This document shows, in pieces, positions 42,901-54,900 of a stretch of 64,000 nucleotides of DNA. The notes under the pieces are model-generated. The model was not told where the DNA came from. It saw only the letters and a list, made by a program, of their open reading frames with translations, and ran no database searches. The position numbers were made by a program, and so were the translations under genes. Every line of letters begins with the position of its first letter. Positions within the stretch are counted from its first letter, which is position 1. The DNA lies in NCBI RefSeq assembly GCF_032854445.1, contig NC_088302.1, positions 806,001 through 870,000 on the forward strand. Reading direction: 5' to 3'. The stretch comes from Liolophura sinensis (lineage: Eukaryota; Mollusca; Polyplacophora; Chitonida; Chitonidae).

Positions 42901-45900
42901 CTAGGGTGTGCGTTTGTAGTGAGGATATGACCACACTGTTTCTCTTCTTACTGATTCTGCTCTCTCCATCATTTCTTCACCCAGGTTACAAGTTAGCGAT
43001 TGGACAGAACACTTTCTAGGGTGTGCGTTTGTAGTGAGGATATGACCACACTGTTTCTATTGCCACTGATTCTGGTCTCTCCATCATTTCTTCACCCAGG
43101 TTACAAGTTAGCGATTGGACAGAACACTTTCTAGGGTGTGTGTTTGTAGTGAGGATATGACCACACTGTTTCTCTTCTTACTGATTCTGGTCTCTCCATC
43201 TTTTCTTCACCCAGGTTACGGGTTAGCGATTGGACAGAACACTTTCTAGGGTGTGCGTTTGTAGTGAGGATATGACCACACTGTTTCTCTTCTTACTGAT
43301 TCTGGTCTCTCCATCTTTTCTTCACCCAGGTTACGGGTTAGCGATTGGACAGAACACTTTCTAGGGTGTGCGTTTGTAGTGAGGATATGACCACACTGTT
43401 TCTCTTCTTACTGATTCTGCTCTCTCCATCTTTTCTTCACCCAGGTTACGGGTTAGCGATTGGACAGAACACTTTCTAGGGTGTGCGTTTGTAGTGAGGA
43501 TATGACCACACTGTTTCTCTTCCCACTGATTCTGGTCTCTCCATCTTTTCTTCACCCAGGTTACGGGTTAGCGATTGGACAGAACACTTTCTAGGGTGTG
43601 CGTTTGTAGTGAGGATATGACCACACTGTTTCCATTCCCACTGATTCTGGTCTCTCCATCTTTTCTTCACCCAGGTTACGGGTTAGCGATTGGACAGAAC
43701 ACTTTCTAGGGTGTGCGTTTGTAGTGAGGATATGACCACACTGTTTCTCTTCTTACTGATTCTGGTCTCTCCATCTTTTCTTCACGCAGGTTACGGGTTA
43801 GCGATTGGACAGAACACTTTCTAGGGTGTGCGTTTGTAGTGAGGATATGACCACACTGTTTCTCTTCTTACTGATTCTCCATCTTTTCTTCACGCAGGTT
43901 ACGGGTTAGCGATTGGACAGAACACTTTCTAGGGTGTGCGTTTGTAGTGAGGATATGACCACACTGTTTCTCTTCTTACTGATTCTGGTCTCTCCATCTT
44001 TTCTTCACCCAGGTTACGGGTTAGCGATTGGACAGAACACTTTCTAGGGTGTGCGTTTGTAGTGAGGATATGACCACACTGTTTCTCTTCTTACTGATTC
44101 TGGTCTCTCCATCTTTTCTTCACGCAGGTTACGGGTTAGCGATTGGACAGAACACTTTCTAGGGTGTGCGTTTGTAGTGAGGATATGACCACACTGTTTC
44201 CATTCCCACTGATTCTGGTCTCTCCATCATTTCTTCACCCAGGTTACGGGTTAGCGATTGGACAGAACACTTTCTAGGGTGTGCGTTTGTAGTGAGGATA
44301 TGACCACACTGTTTCTCTTCTTACTGATTCTGGTCTCTCCATCTTTTCTTCACGCAGGTTACGGGTTAGCGATTGGACAGAACACTTTCTAGGGTGTGCG
44401 TTTGTAGTGAGGATATCACCACACTGTTTCTCTTCCTACTGATTCTGCTCTCTCCATCATTTCTTCACGCAGGTTACGGGTTAGCGATTGGACAGAACAC
44501 TTTCTAGGGTGTGCGTTTGTAGTGAGGATATGACCACACTGTTTCTCTTCTTACTGATTCTGGTCTCTCCATCTTTTCTTCACGCAGGTTACGGGTTAGC
44601 GATTGGACAGAACACTTTCTAGGGTGTGCGTTTGTAGTGAGGATATCACCACACTGTTTCTCTTCTTACTGATTCTGGTCTCTCCATCTTTTCTTCACGC
44701 AGGTTACGGGTTAGCGATTGGACAGAACACTTTCTAGGGTGTGCGTTTGTAGTGAGGATATGACCACACTGTTTCTCTTCTTACTGATTCTGGTCTCTCC
44801 ATCTTTTCTTCACGCAGGTTACGGGTTAGCGATTGGACAGAACACTTTCTAGGGTGTGCGTTTGTAGTGAGGATATGACCACACTGTTTCTCTTCTTACT
44901 GATTCTGGTCTCTCCATCTTTTCTTCACGCAGGTTACGGGTTAGCGATTGGACAGAACACTTTCTAGGGTGTGTGTTTGTAGTGAGGATATGACCACACT
45001 GTTTCTCTTCTTACTGATTCTGGTCTCTCCATCTTTTCTTCACCCAGGTTACGGGTTAGCGATTGGACAGAACACTTTCTAGGGTGTGCGTTTGTAGTGA
45101 GGATATGACCACACTGTTTCCATTCCCACTGATTCTGGTCTCTCCATCATTTCTTCACCCAGGTTACGGGTTAGCGATTGGACAGAACACTTTCTAGGGT
45201 GTGCGTTTGTAGTGAGGATATGACCACACTGTTTCTCTTCCTACTGATTCTGGTCTCTCCATCTTTTCTTCACCCAGGTTACGGGTTAGCGATTGGACAG
45301 AACACTTTCTAGGGTGTGCGTTTGTAGTGAGGATATGACCACACTGTTTCTCTTCCTACTGATTCTGGTCTCTCCATCTTTTCTTCACGCAGGTTACGGG
45401 TTAGCGATTGGACAGAACGCTGCCTGGGGTGCTGTGAGCTGGAAGGAAGCCATCAATATCTGGTATGAGGAGGTAAAGAAGTACCGATTCGGTGAGAATC
45501 CAGACGACTATCTGCCTGAGGGTTACCTGGAGATCGGCCATTACACACAGGTGTGTTCTCTGATAAATCCTACAACCCTAGTTGTTTTTAAGTAGCACTG
45601 GTCGTTGTGCACAGGTGGTGTCTCCTTATATACAGTCACACCTGTCGAACTTAGAGCGGTTTATAAATCAGGGGTTATTCCTCATGTACACAGGTAGTGC
45701 ATTCAAATACACAGTCACACCTGTTGAACTCAGAGTGGTCACAAATCACGGGTAATTCCTCTTTTACGTAGGTAGTGCCCCCTAATACACAGTCAAATCC
45801 GTCGATTTTAGAGCGGTCATAAATAACGTATTATTCCTCATGTACGCAGGTAGTGCCTCCCTAACATAACGTCACACCTATCGAACTCGGTCGACCGTTG

Positions 45901-48900
45901 ATGTCAGTTCCAGGCAATGTCCGTATAGACCATGTATATAAGCGTTGTAGATGCCGTATTGTCGGTCCATGGTCCCAGCTGGAATGTCTGTATGGATCAT
46001 AAAAGTGAGTGTAGAAGTTACATTGTCGGTCTATGGTCCCACCTGCAATGTCCGTATAGATAGTGATGTATGTGAGACAGAGTGTAGAAGTTACATTGTC
46101 GGTCTATGGTCCCATCTGCAATGTCCGTATAGATAATGATGATGTGAATGTAGAAGTTACATTGTCGGTCTGTGGTCCCATCTGCAATGTCCGTATAGAT
46201 AATGATGTATGTGAGACAGAGTGTAGAAGTTACATTGTCGGTCTATGGTCCCATCTGCAATGTCCGTATAGATCATGATGTATGTGAATGTAGAAGTTAC
46301 ATTGTCGGTCTGTGGTCCCATCTGCAATGTCCGTATAGATCATAATGTATGTGAATGTAGAAGTTACATTGTCTGTCTGTGGTCCAAGCTGCAATGTCCG
46401 TATAGATAATGATGTATGTGATGGTCGAAAAGACATTGTCGGTCTATGATCCCAGCTGCAATGTCCGTATAGATAATAATGTATGTGAATGTAGAAGTTA
46501 CATTGTCGGTCTATGATCCCAGCTGCAATGTCCGTATAGATCATGATGTATGTGAATGTAGAAGTTACATTGTCGATGTATGATCCCATCTGCAATGTCC
46601 GTATAAATCATGATGTATGTGAGACAGAGTGTAGATCTTACATTGTCGATCTGTCATCTCATCTGCAATGTCCGTATAGATAATGATGTATGTGAGACAG
46701 AGTGTAAAAGTTACATTGTCGGTCTATGGTCCCATCTGCAATGTCTGTATAGATAATGATGTATGTGAATGTGGAAGCTACATTGTCGGTCTATGGTCCC
46801 AGCTGCAATGTCCGTATAGAAAATGATGTTTGTGAATGTAGAAGTTACATTGTCGGTCTATGGTCCCATCTGCAATGTCCGTATAGATCATGATGTATGT
46901 GAATGTAGAAGTTACATTGTCGGTTTATGATCCCATCTGCTATGTCCGTATAGATCATGATGTATGTGAATGTAGAAGTTACATTGTCGGTCTGTGGTCC
47001 CATCTGCAATGTCCGTATAGATCATGATGTATATGAATGTAGAAGTTACATTGTCGGTCTGTGGTCCCATCTGCAATGTCCGTATAGATCATGATGTATG
47101 TGAATGTAGAAGTTACATTGTCGGTTTATGATCCCATCTGCAATGTCCGTATAGATCATGATGTATGTGAATGTAGAAGTTACATTGTCGGTCTATGATC
47201 CCATCTGTAATGTCCGTATAGATCACGATGTATGTGAATGTAGAAGTTACATTGTCGATCTATGATCCCAGCTGCAATGTCCGTATAAATCATGGTGTAT
47301 GTGAGACAGAGTGTAGATCTTACATTGTCGATCTGTGATCTCATCTGCAATGTCCGTATAGATAATGATGTATGTGAGACAGAGTGTAGAAGTTACATTG
47401 TCGGTCTATGGTCCCATCTGCAATGTCTGTATAGATAATGATGTATGTGAATGTGGAAGTTACATTGTCGGTCTATGGTCCCAGCTGCAATGTCCGTATA
47501 GAAAATGATGTTTGTGAATGTAGAAGTTACATTGTCGGTCTATGATCCCATCTGCAATGTCCGTATAGATCATGATGTATGTGAATGTAGAAGTTACATT
47601 GTCGGTCTATGATCCCATCTGCAATGTCCGTATAGATCACGATGTATGTGAATGTAGAAGTTACATTGTCGGTCTGTTGTTTCAGTTGTGATGTCCGTAT
47701 AGATCATGATGTATGTGAATGTAGAAGTTACATTGTCGGTCTGTGGTCCCATCTGCAATGTCCGTATAGATCATGATGTATGTGAATGTAGAAGTTACAT
47801 TGTCGGTCCATGATCCCATCTGCAATGTCCGTATAGATCATGATGTATGTGAATGTAGAAGTTACATTGTCGGTCTGTGGTCCCATCTGCAATGTCCGTA
47901 TAGATCATGATGTATGTGAATGTAGAAGTTACATTGTCGGTCTGTGGTCCCATCTGCAATGTCCGTATAGATCATGATGTATGTGAATGTAGAAGTTACA
48001 TTGTCGGTCTGTGGTCCCATCTGCAATGTCCGTATAGATCATGATGTATGTGAATGTAGAAGTTACATTGTCGGTCTATGGTCCCATCTGCAATGTCCGT
48101 ATAGATCATGATGTATGTGAATGTAGAAGTTACATTGTCGGTCTGTGGTCCCATCTGCAATGTCCGTATAGATCATGATGTATGTGAATGTAGAAGTTAC
48201 ATTGTCGGTCTGTGGTCCCATCTGCAATGTCCGTATAGATCATGATGTATGTGAATGTAGAAGTTACATTGTCGGTCTGTGGTCCCATCTGCAATGTCCG
48301 TATAGATCATGATGTATGTGAATGTAGAAGTTACATTGTCGGTCTATGGTCCCATCTGCAATGTCCGTATAGATCATGATGTATGTGAATGTAGAAGTTA
48401 CATTGTCGGTCTATGATCCCATCTGCAATGTCCGTATAGATAATGATGTATGTGAATGTGGAAGTTACATTGTCGGTTTATGGTCCCATCTGCAATGTCC
48501 GTATATATCATGAATGTGAGTGTTGTAGAAGTTATATTGTCGGTCTGTGGTTCCAGTTGTGATGTCCGTATAGATCATGAATGGTGAGTGTTGTAGAAGT
48601 TATAGTGTCGGTCTGTGGTTCCAGTTGTGATGTCCGTATAGATAATGAATGTGAGTGTTGTAGATGTGGTATTGTCGGTCTGTGGTTTCAGTTGTGATGT
48701 CCGTATAGATCATGAATGTGAGTGTTGTAGATGTGGTATTGTCGTTCTGTGGTTCCAGTTGTGATGTGCGTATAGATCATGAATGTGAGTGTTGTATATG
48801 TGGTATTGTCGGTCTGTGGTTCCAGTTGTGATGTGCGTATAGATCATGAATGTGAGTGTTGTAGATGTGGTATTGTCGGTCTGTGGTTCCAGTTGTGATG

Positions 48901-51900
48901 TGCGTATAGATCATGAATGTGAGTGTTGTAGATGTGGTATTGTCGGTCTGTGGTTCCAGTTGTGATGTCCGTATAGATCATGAATGTGAGTGTTGTAGAT
49001 GTGGCATTGTCGGTCTGTGGTTCCAGTTGTGATGTGCGTATAGATCATGAATGTGAGTGTTGTAGAAGCTATATTGTCGGTCTGTGGTTCCAGTTGTGAT
49101 GTGCGTATAGATCATGAATGTGAGTGTTGTAGATGTGGTATTGTCGGTCTGTGGTTCCAGTTGTGATGTGCGTATAGATCATGAATATGAGTGTTGTAGA
49201 TGTGGTATTGTCGGTCTGTGGTTCCAGTTGTGATGTCCGTATAGATCATGAATGTGAGTGTTGTAGATGTGGTATTGTCGGTCTGTGGTTCCAGTTGTGA
49301 TGTCCGTATAGATCATGAATGTGAGTGTTGTAGATGTGGTATTGTCGTTCTGTGGTTCCAGTTGTGATGTGCGTATAGATCATGAATGTGAGTGTTGTAG
49401 AAGTTATATTGTCGGTCTATGGTTCCAGTTGTGATGTGCGTATAGATCATGAATGTGAGTGTTGTAGAAGCTATATTGTCGGTCTGTGGTTCCAGTTGTG
49501 ATGTGCGTATAGATCATGAATGTGAGTGTTGTAGATGTGGTATTGTCGGTCTGTGGTTCCAGTTGTGATGTGCGTATAGATCATGAATGTGAGTGTTGTA
49601 GATGTGGTATTGTCGGTCTGTGGTTCCAGTTGTGATGTCCGTATAGATCATGAATGTGAGTGTTGTAGAAGCTATATTGTCGGTCTGTGGTTCCAGTTGT
49701 GATGTCCGTATAGATCATGAATGTGAGTGTTGTAGATGTGGTATTGTCGGTCTGTGGTTCCAGTTGTGATGTGCGTATAGATCATGAATGTGAGTGTTGT
49801 AGATGTGGTATTGTCGGTCTGTGGTTCCAGTTGTGATGTCCGTATAGATCATGAATGTGAGTGTTGTAGATGTGGTATTGTCGGTCTGTGGTTCCAGTTG
49901 TGATGTGCGTATAGATCATGAATGTGAGTGTTGTAGATGTGGTATTGTCGGTCTGTGGTTCCAGTTGTGATGTCCGTATAGATCATGAATGTGAGTGTTG
50001 TAGAAGTTATATTGTCGGTCTGTGGTTCCAGTTGTGATGTGCGTATAGATCATGAATGTGAGTGTTGTAGATGTGGTATTTGTCGGTCTGTGGTTCCAGT
50101 TGTGATGTCCGTATAGATCATGAATGTGAGTGTTGTAGATGTGGTATTGTCGGTCTGTGGTTCCAGTTGTGATGTCCGTATAGATCATGAATGTGAGTGT
50201 TGTAGATGTGGTATTGTCGGTCTGTGGTTCCAGTTGTGATGTGCGTATAGATCATGAATGTGAGTGTTGTAGATGTGGTATTGTCGGTCTGTGGTTCCAG
50301 TTGTGATGTGCGTATAGATAATGAATGTGAGTGTTGTAGATGTGGTATTGTCGGGAAAGCTTCCATGAGGAGATTTATAATAATGTGATTACTTTCACTT
50401 AGACTGGACGTTCCGGTTTCGGATCAAAGAGCTCAATGCCTCTCAATGTCGCACATATGGCAAATGCCTGTAAAGACAGGCATTTGCTATATGTGCGACA
50501 TTGATTCGAGTCATGGCATCAACAGCTAGGGTTTTTAAGTTCTGGTGTCCGCCTTTTCAGGAATTTCCACACTATTTTTATGGTATGGACTTTCATGCAC
50601 TCATACCAAATCTACACAGACAAAGATCAGAGCTTGACCATACCGTTATCTTTAAAAAACGTTCTGCGGAACGTTAGCTGCGAAAACTTTGGGAATATGT
50701 GCTGCCCTTTCTTCGGTTACTCTGTCATTCTGGGGTTTATGGAATTGCCGTTAACCTTACTGCATTGTTTCTGTACTTACTGCTGCATAGACCGTGGATT
50801 GCTACTATAAATTTCCAGATTACTGACATGTATCTGACTTTGAATGGACTAAGAAATGTTTAGTTTTATCAGGGGTTTATGAGCACTCAAGTGGATATAT
50901 TTCGAGACATGGCTGAGGATTGATTTGTTTGGCTGGATTAGGCGTACCCACCCTTGTAGTGTAGACAACGAGAGATGTTTAACAAACTTGAAATGTCAGA
51001 CATGGTGTTGTGTTGTAATTATGCGCCCTTCCATGTAACTTCAGTTCTGTCGTACAGATTCGTTGGGAATTACGAATACTTTATACTTCATGGCGATAGA
51101 AATGCAGATCGTATTTGGTAGACTATTAATTCGCTTTCAGCACACAAAGTTGTTGTTTTACCCGGAAGCTTTCCAGCTGTGTTAATCTGTACGTACATTC
51201 CGTGTTTACTTTTTTCAGCTGGTATACAACACGACTGTGCGAGTTGGATGTGGATATGCTAAATGCAAGATTTCTGAGTACTTGGAAATGCCATTTTACT
51301 TCTGCAATTACGCCCCTGGGTAAGGATTCGTCATTCGTTTTTCTTGAAAACAATTTTCATCCACGTAATGCTAAAAGTGCGAACATTCTAAACAGTAGGT
51401 TACGATCACAAATAGTAATTTGGCAGTGAGAGATGTGATAGAGGAGTTTGCTACGATAAGAATTTTACTGGCGTTCGGAAACATGACAAATGTAGTTTGA
51501 GAAGATGAAAAGAATTTCAGATTTTGCCTTAACATGCTATTGCATGGTATGAGTTAGGAATTTGTCGGTCTTTGCAGATTTTGGAATCTGTTATAACTTG
51601 GCCTTGTTTGTTGAATGTACTTTTGATGTGAAGTGCTCGACTTTTGTTCATTTTTCAGTCAAGGCTTGAGATCGGACTACCCTTATATTCAATGGTACAC
51701 AGTGTAGCGCCTGTCCGGATAACTGTGAAAAGGGCGTCTGTCGTAAGTCTCTTATAAAGGACAATGACGACAAATACTACAGATTGCTGTATTGACTAAC
51801 CTAGTATGCGATGGACAAAATGATTGATGAAGTATGGTATATCGGATAAACAGAGCGTGGATAAAAAGACACTTTTACCAAACACTGACCGAAGTGTTCT

Positions 51901-54900
51901 CAGCGTCACATTAAGAGTGGGCACTTTTTCATAACTCTCACCAAAGTTTGTCCTTCAAAGACTTGAAGCCGATTTGCTGCACCGACGACTTTGACTAGTC
52001 GAATGAAAATGAATTACCAATATTTCATAAAATGTGTAGAACTCGGCATATGATAAATCACACAGTAGGACCTGAGCTTTCATATATCAGTCACCAGTGA
52101 CGGCAGTTCTCTCAACACCCTGTTTATTGTTTAATTTATTCATTTTTATTGGTGTTTTACTCCGTACTCAAGAATATTTCATTTATACGACGGCGGCCAG
52201 CATTATGGTGAGAGGAAACCGTGCAGAGCCCGGCAGAACCCGCGAGCATCCGCAGGTTGCTGGCAAGACCTTCCCACTTAAGGCCGGAGAGGAAGCCAGC
52301 ATGAGCTGGACTTGAACTCACATTCATCGCATTGGTGAGAGGCACCTGAGTCATTACATTGCGCTAGCGTGTTAACCAACTGAGCCACGGAGGCCCCCCT
52401 GTTCATTGCTTCAGCAAACGCGTATCTTTGTGTATAGGTTTACGACTAGCCCTACTTTAAAGGGGTTCTGTAAGGAAGTGTGATGTTTTAAAACCAAAAA
52501 CTAACGTGTTGTCTGAGTTGATGTCACAAACCGTAGATTGTGGACGCTTACTATATAATGGGCCGATACCACGGTCTTAAACATTCAAACATTTAGTCAG
52601 GGCCTAACATATCTCGCTTCAGCAGCACTATCATCCTACACTTCTGGTATTATCCCTTTGTCATTGTTAATCCGGAATATATGATAAATAAAAAGACTTA
52701 TTGCATCTGAAAAGGTTCAGATTATAGAGGACAATTATCCATCCGGAATCATCTCAGTGACGTCACACAGCTGAGTTCTGTAAGATGGATTTAGTAAAAC
52801 TCTTAGGTAAACAAAAATCTTAAAAATCACCACACATTCTTGGCGTGGATACATTTTGGTATCCGATGAATTTTTCACACTGCGTGTTTTTCAGAATGTA
52901 ATGGCAAACTTTGCCGCAACCACGGAACTCTTAACGTGACGACATGCCAGTGTGAATGTCAACCAGTGTATGGCGGGGAAGAGTGTGAACAGGGTGAGTA
53001 CAGCATGAAACCTTTGATGTCACGACATGTCAGTGTGAATGTGAACAGGGTGAGTACAGCACAGAACACTTAACGTCATGACATGTCTGTGAATGTCAAC
53101 CAGTGTATGGCGGGGTGTACTGTGGAGAGGGTGAGTACAGCACAGAGCCCTCAACGTCATGACATGTCTGTGAATGTCAACCAGTGTATGGCGGGAAGGA
53201 GTGTGAACAGGGTGAGTACAGCATGGAACCCTTAACGTCATGCCATGTCAGTGTGAATGTCAACCAGTGTATGGCGGGAAGAGTGTGAACAGGGTGAGTA
53301 CAGCATGGAACCCTTAACGTCATGACATGCCAATGTAAATGTCAACCAGTGTATGGTGGGGAAGAGTGTAAACAGGGTGAGTACAGCATGGAACCCTTAA
53401 CGTCATGACATGTCAGTGTGAATGTCAACCAGTGTTTGGCGGGGAGAGTGTGAACAGAGTGAGTACAGCACAGAACACTTAAGGTCATGACATGTCTGTG
53501 AATGTCAACCAGTGTTTGGCGGGGAAGAGTGTGAACAGGGTGAGTACAGCACAGAACCCTCAACGTCATGACATGTCTGTGAATGTCGACCAGTGTTTCG
53601 CAGGGAGGAGTGTGAACAGGGTGAGTACAGCACAGAACACTTAACGTCATGTCATGTCAGTGTGAATGTCAACCAGTGTTTGGCGGGGAAGAGTGTGAAC
53701 AGAGTGAGTACAGCATGGAACCCTTAACGTCATGACATGTCTGTGAATGTCAACCAGTGTTTCGCAGGGAGGAGTGTGAACAGTGTGAGTACAGCACAGA
53801 ACCCATAACGTCATGTCATGTCAGTGTGAATGTCAACCAGTGTAAGGTGGGGAAGAGTGTGAACAGGGTGAGTACAGCATGGAACCCTTAACGTCATGAC
53901 ATGTCAGTGTGAATGTCAACCAGTGTTTGGCGGGGAGGAGTGTGAACAGGGTGAGTACAGCACAGAACCCTCAACGTCATGACATGTCTGTGAATGTCAG
54001 CCAGTGTATGGCAGGGAGGAGTGTGAACAGGGTGAGTACAGCACAGAACCCATAACGTCATGTCATGTCAGTGTGAATGTCAACCAGTGTAAGGTGGGGA
54101 AGAGTGTGAACAGGGTGAGTACAGCATGGAACCCTTAACGTCATGACATGTCTGTGTGAATGTCAACCAGTGTTTGGCGGGGAGGAGTGTGAACAGAGTG
54201 AGTACAGCATGGAACCCTTAACGTCATGACATGTCTGTGAATGTGAACCAGCGTTTGGCGGGGAAGAGTGTGAACAGGCTGAGTACAGCATGGAACCCTT
54301 AACGTCATGACATGTCTGTGAATGTCAACCAGTGTTTGGCGGGAAGAGTGTGAACAGTGTGAGTACAGCATGGAAACCTTAACGTCATGACATGTCTGTG
54401 AATGTCAACCAGTGTTTGGCGGGGAAGAGTGTGAACAGGCTGAGTACAGCACGGAACCCTTAACGTCATGACATGTCTGTGAATGTCAACCAGTGTATGG
54501 TGGGGAGGAGTGTGAACAGTGTGAGTACAGCACGGAACACTTAAGGTCATGACATGTCTGTGAATGTCAACCAGTGTTTGACGGGGAAGAGTGTGAACAG
54601 GGTGAGTACAGCACAGAACCCTTAACGTCATGACATGTCAGTGTGAATGTCAACCAGTGTATGGCGGGGAGGAGTGTGAACAGGGTGAGTACAGCATGGA
54701 ACCCTTAACGTCATGACATGTCTGTGTGAATGTCAACCAGTGTATGGCGGGGAAGAGTGTGAACAGGGTGAGTACAGCATGGAACCCTTAACGTCATAAC
54801 ATGTCTGTGTGAATGTCAACCAGTGTATGGCGGGGAGGAGTGTGAACAGGGTGAGTACAGCACAGAACACTTAACGTAATGACATGTCCATTAACGTCAA

